Source: Novisyntrophococcus fermenticellae
GTDB lineage: Bacteria > Bacillota > Clostridia > Lachnospirales > Lachnospiraceae
Direction: 5' to 3'
Assembly (NCBI RefSeq): GCF_018866245.1
Contig: NZ_CP076458.1
Coordinates: forward strand, 1,922,001 to 1,986,000
Length of the DNA stretch: 64,000 nucleotides
Positions 38,774 to 48,645 of this stretch are shown in pieces (within the stretch, counting starts at the first letter, position 1; each line of letters begins with the position of its first letter). The translations under genes and the position numbers were made by a program. The notes beneath the pieces were generated by a model that made no database searches, had not been told where the DNA came from, and saw nothing but the letters and a program-made list of their open reading frames with translations.

Positions 38774-40147
38774 TCAGGCCGGCTCCATGATCGCCCGGAT
38801 TGCATCATTAATATTGTTCACGGGTATCATCTTTATTCCTCTGATTTTCTCTACAGATCTGATACTGACTGCGGGTAGGATTACGGTTTCAAAGCCAAGC
38901 TTTTTGACTTCTGTCACCCTCTGTTCCACCATACTCACCGCTCTCACCTCTCCGCTTAATCCAACCTCTCCGAATGCAACTGTTTTATCATTGATTACAA
39001 TATCCCGATAACTGGATACCACCGCAAGTAAAATCCCGAGATCTATGGCCGGTTCATTCATCCTTATTCCACCCGCAATATTTACATATGCATCACTTGC
39101 CGCCAGATTGAAGCGTGCTCTTTTTTCAAGCACTGCCATTAGAAGATTCACGCGGTTAAAGTCGGTTCCGGCTGCCGTTCTTCTCGGAATCCCAAAATTA
39201 CTGGGGCAGACCAATGCCTGTATTTCTATTAAAATAGGACGTGTTCCTTCCATAGAACAGGCTACAATAGAACCGGCCGCTCCCTCCGGCTTTCCCTCCA
39301 GCATAAATTCCGATGGATTTCGCACCTCCCTTAGCCCTTCTTGTCTCATCTCAAATACTCCGATTTCATTTGTGGATCCAAATCTGTTTTTAACGCCTCT
39401 GAGTATTCTATAAGATGCATGCCTATCGCCTTCGAAGTATAAAACTGTATCCACCATATGTTCTAAAACTCTGGGGCCGGCAACATTACCGTCTTTTGTT
39501 ACATGTCCAACGATAAATATAGAGACATCCATCCCTTTGGCTATCTGCATTAATACACTCGTGGATTCCCTGACCTGGGAAACACTGCCGGGTGCAGAAC
39601 TCACTTCTTCATTAAACATAGTCTGAATGGAATCTATTACTACCACATCCGGCTTTTCCTGCTTAATTACTTCATGTATCAATCCCAGATTTGTTTCACA
39701 TAGAAGGCGGAGTTTTTCATTGAATTCTCCAATTCTGACTGCACGCAGCTTGATTTGCCGCAAGGATTCCTCTCCTGATATATATATGACACTTCTGCCA
39801 TCAAGAGCAAGCTGCCTGCAAACCTGAAGTAGCAGCGTGGATTTTCCAATTCCGGGATCTCCTCCAACTAAAGTCAATGAACCCGGTACTATACCTCCCC
39901 CCAAAACCCTGTCTAATTCTTCAATTTTTGTGGACATTCTTGTTTCCTGAGTCATATCAATCTGTGAAAGACTTAAAGGCTTTGTTTCCGTGTATGCTTT
40001 ACGCAGTCCTGCCGCTGCCTTTTTATTATCCACAAATTCTTCTACAAATGTATTCCATTCCTTACATCCTGGGCATTGTCCCATCCATTTTCCAGACTCA
40101 TATCCACAGTTTTGACAGAAAAATATTGACTTTGCACTTTTTGCCAC
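38774..40147 (-). CDS. radA: DNA repair protein RadA
   Basis: RadA is a RecA-like ATPase that helps branch migration during recombination. The 457-residue protein has the N-terminal zinc finger (CQNCGYESGKWMGQCPGC), Walker A GDPGIGKST, the RadA motif KNRFGSTNEIGVF, and a C-terminal Lon-protease-like domain (IAGGIRMNEPAIDLGILLAV). Length is normal. It lies just upstream of the rRNA promoters, in the same direction, with no clear terminator between. Confidence 0.97.
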   Translation of the reverse strand: MAKSAKSIFFCQNCGYESGKWMGQCPGCKEWNTFVEEFVDNKKAAAGLRKAYTETKPLSLSQIDMTQETRMSTKIEELDRVLGGGIVPGSLTLVGGDPGIGKSTLLLQVCRQLALDGRSVIYISGEESLRQIKLRAVRIGEFNEKLRLLCETNLGLIHEVIKQEKPDVVVIDSIQTMFNEEVSSAPGSVSQVRESTSVLMQIAKGMDVSIFIVGHVTKDGNVAGPRVLEHMVDTVLYFEGDRHASYRILRGVKNRFGSTNEIGVFEMRQEGLREVRNPSEFMLEGKPEGAAGSIVACSMEGTRPILIEIQALVCPSNFGIPRRTAAGTDFNRVNLLMAVLEKRARFNLAASDAYVNIAGGIRMNEPAIDLGILLAVVSSYRDIVINDKTVAFGEVGLSGEVRAVSMVEQRVTEVKKLGFETVILPAVSIRSVEKIRGIKMIPVNNINDAIRAIMEPA

Positions 40148-40216
40148 TTTATCACCTCTAAAATTTAAGTATATGAAAGATAAAAGTTATTGGACACGGA
40201 ATGAACAGTAACAGAT

Positions 40217-40248
40217 AAAACCCCGGGCAGCTGCTCCGGGGCTTTATG
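40217..40248 (-). terminator. Rho-independent terminator before radA
   Basis: On the minus strand AAGCCCCGG and CCGGGGTTTT enclose AGCAGCTGC, about 15 bases after the stop of the upstream gene. Confidence 0.85.
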
Positions 40249-40263
40249 TATAGGTGCTAATTA

Positions 40264-40677
40264 TTACACTCTCAGGATCTGCACTTTAACCTGCTCAGCC
40301 TGTTCCAGTTCAACACTGAAAGAAAGTTTTCCTCCAAGATTCGTGGTCATATTTCCCACATTCACATCATCCAAGATAACTTTATATTCTGTATCCTCTT
40401 CCATTCCCAATGTGATCTGGACATCTTCTGCACCTTCCACGGTGAAACTGACTCCATCACTCAGAAATTTCATGCCTGTAACCGCTGTTCCGGGAACGGA
40501 TTCATATACAAACATTCCATTGCGCTCCAGCTTTGTAATCTCTTTGAAGGTCTTTACCTTATACAAGTCTCCCTCATACTCATAATCGGATAGCTTTGAC
40601 TTCTTATCCAATTCATAGTTTCCAAAGCTGATTCCGCCATCTGCTTCTGTTCGGATTAATTCTTTACTATCTGACAT
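40264..40677 (-). CDS. Conserved hypothetical protein, 137 residues
   Basis: The protein from ATG 40677 (AGGAGGGCATTTTCA in front) starts MSDSKELIRTEADGGISFGN and is predicted all-beta and acidic: YKVKTFKEITKLERNGMFVY, AVTGMKFLSDGVSFTVEGAE. No membrane segment or catalytic motif is visible. I recall similar small proteins being annotated as endosialidase-like in Lachnospiraceae, but nothing here supports such an activity. The frame to 40743 adds 22 residues without a ribosome site. Confidence 0.75.
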   Translation of the reverse strand: MSDSKELIRTEADGGISFGNYELDKKSKLSDYEYEGDLYKVKTFKEITKLERNGMFVYESVPGTAVTGMKFLSDGVSFTVEGAEDVQITLGMEEDTEYKVILDDVNVGNMTTNLGGKLSFSVELEQAEQVKVQILRV

Positions 40678-40870
40678 TGAAAATGCCCTCCTGACTCCTA
40701 TCATTTTATCAATGACCATCTTATCTTTTGCTATCGTTTTCAACGCTTTCTAAAGATAGTACTATTATATAATATTCCGCTCAATTTTTCCAGTGAATAA
40801 TTTATTTTTTCCACTATCTCCATGCGGTCCGGAACAATGTGGTCAAGCTTATGGATGAATAGTAGCAGTT

Positions 40871-41722
40871 TTATACTGTATGCAGATTCTTCAGTGAAAC
40901 ATCTAAAATGGGAGCAGAATGTGTCAGGGCTCCGCTGGAAACATAATCCACGCCGATGTCCCGGATCATCTGAACATTTTCCCGGGTGATATTACCGGAG
41001 CATTCTGTTTTCGCATGTCCTGCCGTTATTGCTACAGCTTTTTTCATCATGTCAGGGGACATGTTATCCAACATAATAATATCTGCACCTGCGTCCAGTG
41101 CTTCCTGAAGCATCTCGAGATTTTCTACTTCGACTTCAATTTTCCTGACAAATGGCGCGTATTCTTTTGCCATCTCTATCGCTTTTCTAACGCCTCCAGC
41201 CGCTCCGATATGGTTATCTTTAATTAGTATCCCATCCGAAAGATTATAACGGTGGTTATATCCTCCCCCGACCTTTACCGCATACTTCTCGAAAATTCTC
41301 ATATTGGGAGTTGTCTTTCTCGTATCAAGCAGTTTTGTGTTTGATCCATTTAGCAGTTCAGATACCATTCTTGTATAGGATGCTATCCCGCTCATCCTCT
41401 GCAGATAGTTCAAAGCAGTTCGTTCACCCGAAAGCATGGCTGCCATATCTCCCGTGACCTCGGCAAGGAGCTGGCCTTTTTTTACCATGTCTCCGTCCAT
41501 TACGTATTTATCGACCTTTATTTCTTCATCCAGTAATTCGAACACCCGCTCAAATACGTCCAGACCCGCGATGACACCTTCTTCTTTACAAATTAACTGA
41601 GCTGATCCTGTCCGCGGTTCTCTCATGATAGAATTGGTTGTCACATCCTCGCTTGATATGTCCTCCTGAAGCGCCATCCGTAATAAGTTATCCACATTTA
41701 ATTTCTTTGTGACTGCATTCAT
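40871..41722 (-). CDS. nadC: Nicotinate-nucleotide pyrophosphorylase (quinolinate phosphoribosyltransferase)
   Basis: The enzyme converts quinolinate and PRPP to nicotinate mononucleotide. The protein, about 283 residues, contains LLDTRKTTPNMRIFEKYAVK, GGGYNHRYNLSDGILIKDNH, IEVEVENLEM and ADIIMLDNMSP, all QPRTase signatures. GGAGG before ATG 41722 supports this start, which overlaps the nadB 3' end by 35 bases. It is the last gene of nadABC. Confidence 0.97.
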   Translation of the reverse strand: MNAVTKKLNVDNLLRMALQEDISSEDVTTNSIMREPRTGSAQLICKEEGVIAGLDVFERVFELLDEEIKVDKYVMDGDMVKKGQLLAEVTGDMAAMLSGERTALNYLQRMSGIASYTRMVSELLNGSNTKLLDTRKTTPNMRIFEKYAVKVGGGYNHRYNLSDGILIKDNHIGAAGGVRKAIEMAKEYAPFVRKIEVEVENLEMLQEALDAGADIIMLDNMSPDMMKKAVAITAGHAKTECSGNITRENVQMIRDIGVDYVSSGALTHSAPILDVSLKNLHTV

Positions 41723-43019
41723 GCCTCTTTTCCTCCCCGATTGCTTTCCAAATACTTTTTTTACATTTTTCCTCATATTTTTTCATGTCTTTATACGCAT
41801 CCAAGTCAATATGATAAATTCTTTCCAAATCATTTGCATCCCGGAGTCTCATTACCGGTCTGTCCTGTTGACTAAGAATATATTTTGCAGCACGTTTTGC
41901 GAATACCAGACTTTCCAACAGCGAATTGCTAGCCAGACGGTTGGCACCGTGAACCCCGTTACAGCTTGTTTCTCCAACTGCATATAGATGCTTCATTGTG
42001 GTCTGACTGTTTAAATCCACCTGTACTCCACCCATGAAATAATGCTGAGAAGGCACAACCGGAATACACTCTTTTGTGATGTCATACCCTTCCTCCAGAC
42101 AATGCTGATAGATATTCGGAAAACGTTTTCTTATATCCATATTCTGAATTGTTTTAAATGACAGCCATACATACTTACTTTCATCCTTCTTCATCTGGTC
42201 GAATATCGCATTTGAAACCACGTCTCTGGGTAAAAGTTCATCTACAAACCGTTCCATATTTCTATTATATAATGTTGCGCCCTCTCCACGTACAGACTCT
42301 GATATCAGAAAGCGTCTGCCTGTTTTTTTTGAGTATAATGTAGTTGGGTGGATTTGCACATAATCTATATTCTTAAGCGCAATCTGATGCTTCAGCGCAA
42401 TTGCCAGTGCATCACCTGTTAGGTGTGGAAAGTTAGTAGAGTTCTCATAGATACCCCCGATTCCTCCACAGGCCCAGATGACATCTTTACATGTAACGGC
42501 TTCCAGATTCCCTTCCTCTGTTTCCATCAAAATTCCCTCACAGTGATTTTCTCTTGTCAGGATATCTCTCATAACTGTATGCGTCTTGATTGTTACATTA
42601 TCCAGTTTAAGTACGGTATTTAATAGTTTTTTTGTAATTTCTTTTCCCGTCTCATCCTCATGGTACAAAATTCTGTTTGTGGAGTGCGCACCCTCTCTTG
42701 TAAATTTTAATTTCCCATCTTCCTGTTCAAATTCCACTCCGTATCCGATTAAATCCTGTATAATTTCCTGTGAAGAACGTATCATCACATCTACAGATTC
42801 CGGCGTATTCTCGTAATGACCTGCACGCATTGTGTCCTCATAGTAGGCCTCATAATCTTCCTCACTTTTTAGCATACAGATTCCGCCCTGTGCCAGAAAA
42901 GAGTCACTTTCCTCCAAATCTGCTTTTGTAATCATCAATATCTTTTGGTTATCCGGCAGATTTAGAGCAGCGAAACACCCTCCGACTCCAGTTCCTACGA
43001 TAATGATATCATACTCCAT
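41688..43019 (-). CDS. nadB: L-aspartate oxidase
   Basis: NadB oxidises L-aspartate to iminoaspartate for quinolinate synthesis; in anaerobes fumarate rather than oxygen is the likely acceptor. The 443-residue flavoprotein has the FAD motif IIVGTGVGGCFAAL, the active-site region HPTTLYSK with SVRGEGATLYN, and GGVQVDLNSQTTMKHLYAVG then GANRLASNSLLESLVF. It is shorter than the E. coli protein because the C-terminal helical domain is reduced. It follows nadA after 15 bases. Confidence 0.96.
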   Translation of the reverse strand: MEYDIIIVGTGVGGCFAALNLPDNQKILMITKADLEESDSFLAQGGICMLKSEEDYEAYYEDTMRAGHYENTPESVDVMIRSSQEIIQDLIGYGVEFEQEDGKLKFTREGAHSTNRILYHEDETGKEITKKLLNTVLKLDNVTIKTHTVMRDILTRENHCEGILMETEEGNLEAVTCKDVIWACGGIGGIYENSTNFPHLTGDALAIALKHQIALKNIDYVQIHPTTLYSKKTGRRFLISESVRGEGATLYNRNMERFVDELLPRDVVSNAIFDQMKKDESKYVWLSFKTIQNMDIRKRFPNIYQHCLEEGYDITKECIPVVPSQHYFMGGVQVDLNSQTTMKHLYAVGETSCNGVHGANRLASNSLLESLVFAKRAAKYILSQQDRPVMRLRDANDLERIYHIDLDAYKDMKKYEEKCKKSIWKAIGEEKRHECSHKEIKCG

Positions 43020-43034
43020 CTTTCCTTTACTCCT

Positions 43035-43976
43035 TTACTTTTGACCGGCCATCGTAAGCATACGCTTCAAAGGTGCATATGCCTGTCTTCTAAAATCTTT
43101 TGACAAAACAACCTCAGGCTGTCCTTTTTCCATAGTCTCAATAACCTTGTCCACTGTAATTTTCTTCATATTTGGACAAATCTGAAGATTACCGGCAACA
43201 TAAAAGCTCTTATCAGGGTTTCTTTTTTTCAATTCATGGAATACCCCCATCTCAGTGGCAACAACAAACTCCTTTGCCTCACTTGTAGTTGCATACTCGA
43301 TAATTCCGGACGTACTGCCTACGTAATCAGCCAATTCAAGCACCTCACCCTTGCACTCAGGGTGAACTAAAATCTTGGCATCCGGACGAGACTTTTTTGC
43401 CTTTATAATATCATCACTGCTGATATTGCTATGGACATGACAGTAACCATCGTTCAATATGATTTGTTTTTCGGGAATCTGGGCGGCAACATATGCTCCC
43501 AAATGTACATCCGGAATAAAATATATATTTTTATTCGGCAGATTTTTCACAATCTTCACAGCATTGGAGGATGTTACGCAGACATCTGAATGTGCCTTAA
43601 GTTCTGTAGTAGAATTCACGTAACACACCACTGCTACATCCTCATATTGATTTCTGATTTCTTCTATATTTTCTACAGATGCCATATGGGCCATCGGACA
43701 GTCGGCATGAAGTTCCGGCAAAAGTACTTTCTTGTCCGGATTCAATATCTTTGCACTCTCTCCCATAAAAGCCACACCGCAAAGCACTATGGTCTGCTCT
43801 TTAACTTTTGTCGCAATTTCACTCAGGTAATAGGAGTCTCCAATATAGTCTGCTACATCCTGTACTTCATCAGGAACGTAATAATGGGCTAAAATTACCG
43901 CATCCTTTTGCTGCTTCAGTTCCCGAAGCTTTTCTAAGCTTTCTTTCATAATCTCCTCCATTTTTACATCTGTCAT
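43035..43976 (-). CDS. nadA: Quinolinate synthase
   Basis: NadA condenses iminoaspartate with dihydroxyacetone phosphate on a 4Fe-4S cluster. The 313-residue protein shows the three conserved Cys regions: CGVAFMGESAKIL, CYVNSTTELKAHSDVCVTSS, and LQICPNMKKIT, plus HPEC. It is first in nadABC, with its own promoter 60 bases upstream. No NiaR or NadQ operator could be identified by eye. Confidence 0.97.
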   Translation of the reverse strand: MTDVKMEEIMKESLEKLRELKQQKDAVILAHYYVPDEVQDVADYIGDSYYLSEIATKVKEQTIVLCGVAFMGESAKILNPDKKVLLPELHADCPMAHMASVENIEEIRNQYEDVAVVCYVNSTTELKAHSDVCVTSSNAVKIVKNLPNKNIYFIPDVHLGAYVAAQIPEKQIILNDGYCHVHSNISSDDIIKAKKSRPDAKILVHPECKGEVLELADYVGSTSGIIEYATTSEAKEFVVATEMGVFHELKKRNPDKSFYVAGNLQICPNMKKITVDKVIETMEKGQPEVVLSKDFRRQAYAPLKRMLTMAGQK

Positions 43977-44038
43977 ACCTGTTCCTTCCAGAACATTCTC
44001 TAACTTATTATAAGAAACCTGTACTGGCTACTCGCCAT

Positions 44039-44067
44039 AGTATACCACTAAATTTTACATGTGACAA
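44039..44067 (-). promoter_or_regulatory. Promoter of nadABC
   Basis: On the minus strand TTGTCA (44067-44062) and TATACT (44044-44039) are 17 bases apart. A small hairpin ATGGCTG-CTATT-CAGCCAT (44078-44096) lies just upstream. Confidence 0.7.
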
Positions 44068-44142
44068 GACACTTAATATGGCTGCTATTCAGCCATGCAT
44101 ACAAAAAACCTGCCATCGGCAGCTTTCCTTGCATACTTTGGC

Positions 44143-44180
44143 ATAAAAATAAGACTCTCACCTGCGAAGATGAGAGCCTT
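44143..44180 (-). terminator. Rho-independent terminator of clpC
   Basis: On the minus strand GGCTCTCA and TGAGAGTC enclose TCTTCGCAGG and are followed by TTATTTTTATG. It lies about 15 bases after the clpC stop. Confidence 0.8.
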
Positions 44181-44192
44181 GTGGCTGTGACA

Positions 44193-46667
44193 TTATTTAT
44201 CTGTTGTCTTTTCTTTAACTGCCGCTTCTTTTATTGTTATTCCATTTTTCCCCGCTCCTATGCTTACAATACTTCCCTTTTTCACATGTCCCTGGAGAAG
44301 TTCCTCCGCAAGCGGATCTTCTATCTTATTCTGAATCGCACGTTTTAGTGGTCTCGCACCGTATTTATTATCAAAACTGCTGTCGATGAGATATTCTTTT
44401 GCTTTTTCGCTGACTCTTAATTCCATATTTAACTGTTCCCTGCAGCGATGGTTCAGATCCTTCAAGAGTATATTGACAATTTTCTTCATATTTTCTTTAC
44501 CCAGTGCATGGAATACGATAATGTCATCAATGCGATTCAGAAATTCCGGTTTAAACATTCTCCGGACTTCCTCCATTACCTGCGCCTTCATATGCTCGTA
44601 ATCCTTCTCATCATCGCTCTGCGTTCCAAATCCAAGCCTCTTAGGTTCGATAATAGATTGTGCGCCGGCATTGGAAGTCATAATAATACAGGTCTGTTTA
44701 AAGTCAACTTTCCTGCCTTGGGAATCTGTAATATGCCCATCATCCAACACCTGAAGCAAAATATTAAATACATCGGGATGAGCTTTTTCAATTTCATCTA
44801 ACAGAATCACACTGTACGGATTACGACGTACTTTTTCCGATAACTGCCCACCTTCTTCATATCCCACATATCCCGGAGGAGAGCCAATCAGTTTCGATAC
44901 ACTGTGTTTTTCCATGTATTCAGACATATCAATTCGAATCATGGCCTGTTCTGTTCCGAATACAGCTTCAGCCAGAGCTTTTGACAGTTCAGTTTTACCT
45001 ACGCCAGTTGGCCCCAGAAAGAGGAAAGAACCGATTGGGCGGTTTGGATCCTTCAATCCAATCCTGCCACGCTTTATTGCCTTCGCTACAGCGCTTACGG
45101 CCTGCTCCTGGCCAACAACTCTTTTATGAAGAATCTGTTCCAATCTGGCAAGGCGCTTACTCTCGCCCTCTTCCAGCTTCTGAACCGGTATCTTTGTCCA
45201 GCCGGAAACAACTTCTGCAATCTGTTCTTCCGTAACCTTCAACTTTTTATATTTGCGTCGTCTGTCAAACTTTTGTCTTGCTGCATCCAAAAACTGTGTC
45301 AGTTCCTCCTGATGCTCCTGCGATTCTCTTGCTTTGTCAAAATCACCGCCTTTTATTGCATCTTCCTTCTCATTAAGTATCTCTTTCAGCTGCTTTTCAT
45401 ATTCCAGAATTTCCTCAGGTACCCGATATCCTCCCAGTTGAACCTTGGAAGCTGCCTCATCGATCAGATCAATGGCTTTATCCGGCAGAAAACGGTCATT
45501 GATGTAACGAACGCTCATTTTTACAGCTGCGTCCAGTGCCTGATCATCAATCTCAACTCCATGGTGTTTTTCATAATATGGCCTCAGGCCTTTTAAAATA
45601 TCTAAAGCTTGTTCCGATGTAGGTTCTTCCACCATAACAGGTTGAAATCTTCGTTCCAGTGCCGCGTCCTTTTCGATATACTTACGATATTCTTCAATCG
45701 TGGTCGCACCAATCAGCTGGATTTCACCACGGGACAAGGATGGCTTTAAGATGTTAGAGGCGTCCAAAGCACCTTCGGCACCACCTGCACCGATAATTGT
45801 ATGAAGTTCGTCAATAAACAACAGGATATTGCTGTTTTCCATGACCTCCCTGACTACTTTCTTGATTCTCTCTTCAAGCTCTCCCCTGTACTTACTCCCC
45901 GCTACCATTCCAGACAGATCTAATACCACCACTCGCTTCTCTTTCATGCCATCTGGCACGAGTCCCCACACAATTCTTTGTGCCAAACCTTCAGCTATGG
46001 CTGTCTTTCCTACACCGGGTTCACCAATCAGGCAGGGATTATTCTTAGTCCGCCTGCTTAAAATCTGAATAATACGGTCAATTTCCTGCTCTCTTCCCAC
46101 CACAGGATCCAGCTTTCCCTGTCTTGCCATCTGGCTTAAGTCCCTGCTATACTGATCCAGCGTTGGAGTTGCCGTGCCCTGACTTTCATGGGCATTCCTC
46201 GGCTTCAAGTCTTCTTTGCCTATGTTCTGTTCTTCACCCATGGCAAATAGAACTGCTGCATAGAGTTTTTGTATATTTATGCCCATAGTAAACAAAAGAC
46301 GGGTGGCTACGCAGTCCGTTTCCTTTAACATGGCTATCAAAATGTGTTCTGTACCTACAGTATCACTGCCAAAATGAGCTGCTTCCCCTCTGGCATTTTC
46401 CAATATTTTCTCGGCCCTTGGCGTATAACCCGGTTGTGTTACCGATACAACTGCACCAGCAGGCGCTATTAAACTGTCAATCAAAGATAGCAGGCGGGCT
46501 TCCTGTATTCCGAATTCACTTAAGACCATCCCCGCAGTGCCTTGATTGGCTTTTACAAGACCTACCAGGATATGCTCGGTACCGATGTAGTTATGTTGAC
46601 ATTGTCTGGACATCCTGCCTGCCTGAATCAGTGCATTACGTGCCTGACCTGTAAATGCTTCCTTCAT
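44193..46667 (-). CDS. clpC: ATP-dependent Clp protease ATPase subunit ClpC
   Basis: The 824-residue AAA+ unfoldase feeds substrates to ClpP. It has two N-terminal Clp-N repeats ([39 protein letters not shown]), D1 with [13 protein letters not shown] and LFIDELHTI, a UVR/middle domain ([20 protein letters not shown]), D2 with [14 protein letters not shown] and a C-terminal D2-small domain. The usual ctsR-mcsA-mcsB partners are absent; the start lies four bases after a GntR-family regulator stop. ClpC adaptor McsB may be encoded elsewhere or be missing. Confidence 0.95.
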   Translation of the reverse strand: MKEAFTGQARNALIQAGRMSRQCQHNYIGTEHILVGLVKANQGTAGMVLSEFGIQEARLLSLIDSLIAPAGAVVSVTQPGYTPRAEKILENARGEAAHFGSDTVGTEHILIAMLKETDCVATRLLFTMGINIQKLYAAVLFAMGEEQNIGKEDLKPRNAHESQGTATPTLDQYSRDLSQMARQGKLDPVVGREQEIDRIIQILSRRTKNNPCLIGEPGVGKTAIAEGLAQRIVWGLVPDGMKEKRVVVLDLSGMVAGSKYRGELEERIKKVVREVMENSNILLFIDELHTIIGAGGAEGALDASNILKPSLSRGEIQLIGATTIEEYRKYIEKDAALERRFQPVMVEEPTSEQALDILKGLRPYYEKHHGVEIDDQALDAAVKMSVRYINDRFLPDKAIDLIDEAASKVQLGGYRVPEEILEYEKQLKEILNEKEDAIKGGDFDKARESQEHQEELTQFLDAARQKFDRRRKYKKLKVTEEQIAEVVSGWTKIPVQKLEEGESKRLARLEQILHKRVVGQEQAVSAVAKAIKRGRIGLKDPNRPIGSFLFLGPTGVGKTELSKALAEAVFGTEQAMIRIDMSEYMEKHSVSKLIGSPPGYVGYEEGGQLSEKVRRNPYSVILLDEIEKAHPDVFNILLQVLDDGHITDSQGRKVDFKQTCIIMTSNAGAQSIIEPKRLGFGTQSDDEKDYEHMKAQVMEEVRRMFKPEFLNRIDDIIVFHALGKENMKKIVNILLKDLNHRCREQLNMELRVSEKAKEYLIDSSFDNKYGARPLKRAIQNKIEDPLAEELLQGHVKKGSIVSIGAGKNGITIKEAAVKEKTTDK

Positions 46668-46671
46668 CTAA

Positions 46672-47067
46672 TCATCCTCCCTTTCCTGTATCATCATAGT
46701 AACGATATATTTCATCCACCATCTGATGTACTTCCTCTCTGGAAATGTTCTTACAGACTGCCTCTGCCAGAATAATCTGTAAATCCCTCTGCAGCTCTTC
46801 CATTGCAAAAAGTTTATCTGTGTCAATCCTGATTACGGCTCCTTTTCTGCGGTCCAGAGATAACAATCCTTCCTGTCGCAGCAAACTATAGGCTTTGTTC
46901 ACCGTATGCATGTTTATACCAATATCTCCAGCCAGCTGTCTGACGGAAGGCAGGGTATCCCCCTCCTGAAGCCTTGAAGTGGCTATTCCCAAAATAATCT
47001 GATTCCTCAGCTGAATATAGATTGCTTCATCACTGTTAAAGTCTATCTGAACTAATTCATATCTCAT
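46672..47067 (-). CDS. GntR-family (YtrA-type) transcriptional regulator
   Basis: The 131-residue protein has an N-terminal winged helix (AIYIQLRNQIILGIATSRLQ; LPSVRQLAGDIGINMHTVNK; SLLRQEGLLSLDRRKGAVIR) and only a short helical tail. That is the YtrA layout, in which the regulator lacks an effector-binding domain and usually controls its own operon. It is co-transcribed with clpC (stop and start four bases apart), so it may replace CtsR as the local repressor of clpC (inference). Confidence 0.88.
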   Translation of the reverse strand: MRYELVQIDFNSDEAIYIQLRNQIILGIATSRLQEGDTLPSVRQLAGDIGINMHTVNKAYSLLRQEGLLSLDRRKGAVIRIDTDKLFAMEELQRDLQIILAEAVCKNISREEVHQMVDEIYRYYDDTGKGG

Positions 47068-47094
47068 ACTATTACACCCGGGCTTTTTATTGTA

Positions 47095-47859
47095 TCATCT
47101 GTTTTTATCATAGATGATCTGCAGCCCCTTCATCAAAAGGTTATTATCCACAACAATTTTCTTCTTACATAAGGGCACAACAGATTCAGCAAGACCTCCC
47201 GTGGCCACTGTGGTGCACGATTCTCCCAGTTCTTCCTGTATTCTGTCAATTAGTCCGTCTAAGGCTGCTGCATTACCATATAATGCGCCACTTTTCATAC
47301 AATCAATCGTATTGCTGCCTATCAGCTTTTTCGGTGGTTCAAAGCTGATCTGCTGCAGCTGTGCGGCATTGCTTACCAGGGAATCTGTTGCCGTTCGTAT
47401 TCCAGGCATAATCATTCCACCTATATACCGCTTTTTACTATCCACAACGCTTACTGTTGTTGCTGTTCCCATATCAATGATAATCAGCGGAACAGGATGC
47501 TCTGCCATGGCCGCCACTGCATCAACGACCAGATCACTTCCCAGCTGAGCCGGCTGATCCATCATGATATTAAGCCCTGTCTTCAGTCCCGGGCCAACCA
47601 CTTTGGGTGGTTTGCATATTAATTTTTCCGTGGCAGAACGCACCACCTCAGTAATCTGAGGCACAACCGAAGAAATAATTGCTCCCTCTACATCTCTTCC
47701 CCGAATACCATAGATCTCCAACACATTCTTTATACTGATTGCATATTCCAGTTCCGTCTTTTTCCGGTCAGTGGACATCCGCTCGATAAAGAAGACCTTT
47801 TCTCCTTCAATGCAACCCACAACCACATTTGTATTACCGATATCCATTACCAGCAGCAT
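47095..47859 (-). CDS. coaX: Type III pantothenate kinase
   Basis: CoaX phosphorylates pantothenate, the first step of CoA synthesis. The 254-residue ASKHA-fold protein has MDIGNTNVVVGCIEG (phosphate-1 loop), GSDLVVDAVAAMAEH, and IIDMGTATTVSVVD (phosphate-2), with ATGGLAESV near the end. It follows the ECF S-component and coaBC, giving a compact CoA module. Confidence 0.96.
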   Translation of the reverse strand: MLLVMDIGNTNVVVGCIEGEKVFFIERMSTDRKKTELEYAISIKNVLEIYGIRGRDVEGAIISSVVPQITEVVRSATEKLICKPPKVVGPGLKTGLNIMMDQPAQLGSDLVVDAVAAMAEHPVPLIIIDMGTATTVSVVDSKKRYIGGMIMPGIRTATDSLVSNAAQLQQISFEPPKKLIGSNTIDCMKSGALYGNAAALDGLIDRIQEELGESCTTVATGGLAESVVPLCKKKIVVDNNLLMKGLQIIYDKNR

Positions 47860-47896
47860 TACCTACAATGCCTCCTTCTAAAAGTATATTATGATA

Positions 47897-48570
47897 TTAC
47901 ATTCCTAAATCTGCTCTGACTTTACGATTCATTAGTACTTTTCCAAGTGCAGCAGTCAATATTCCTGCCACTATAGCTTCTGGTACTCCATTCATAGCTA
48001 TAATTGACAAGATAAAGCTGTATACGCCTTCTGCAGCCACATTATTTGCCGCCGCATATTGATCTCTAAAAAACAGGAAAACCAGGTTCATCACCAGTAA
48101 TGTATTAGTAAGTGCCCCCGATACCCCGACAAAACAAGAGCCGGCAGATTATTACTTTTGTGGTTTTTGCTCACCTTCATCACTATTTTATGGACATACC
48201 AGGGAACAACCCCTGTCAGAATCCTGGGCACAAAACAGATAATAAGGCTGCCCACCCCTCCTTCAAAACCTGCAAGGTTATAAAATGGCGTGAACACAAA
48301 AGACGTTACGGTTGGATTAATTGTATTATTAATAAAACTGGTCAGACCAAAAATTCCTCCCAAAAAAGCACCTTTTTTCGGACCCAGAATTAAAGAAGCC
48401 AGAATTACCGGAACATGAATGATTGTGGCACGCGTGAAACCAAGAGGAATATACCCCAGAAATGGTGTGAAAGCCATTAGAATAATCAGCCCAGCGAATA
48501 GTGCGGTCTGAGCGACTCCTTTGGATTTGCTGTTAGAATTGTCATTTTTAATAATTGTTTGTTTTGTCAT
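47897..48570 (-). pseudogene. panT: ECF transporter S component, probably pantothenate (PanT-like), frameshifted
   Basis: Two frames join into one membrane protein with about six segments. The first frame, from ATG 48570 (AAGGAGAAAAGAT in front), runs GVAQTALFAGLIILMAFTPF to LPALVLSG. The second frame continues VSGALTNTLLVMNLVFLFFR to the stop at 47897. One G is missing from a G run near 48118-48125; adding it gives a continuous protein. The arginine-rich ending differs from vitamin S components I know well, but its place between coaBC and coaX points to pantothenate import (inference). It could be a real mutation, a phase-variable tract, or a sequencing error. Confidence 0.72.
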
Positions 48571-48645
48571 ATCTTTTCTCCTTGTTATTATTCTCATATA
48601 CGAGATACAATACAATCCGGCGGCAACGGAACAATCGCCCTTGCG

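Noticed and set aside
46667..46672. Possible ctsR-like identity for the gene before clpC
   Set aside because: The sequence is a YtrA-type GntR winged helix, not the CtsR fold; only the position resembles ctsR.
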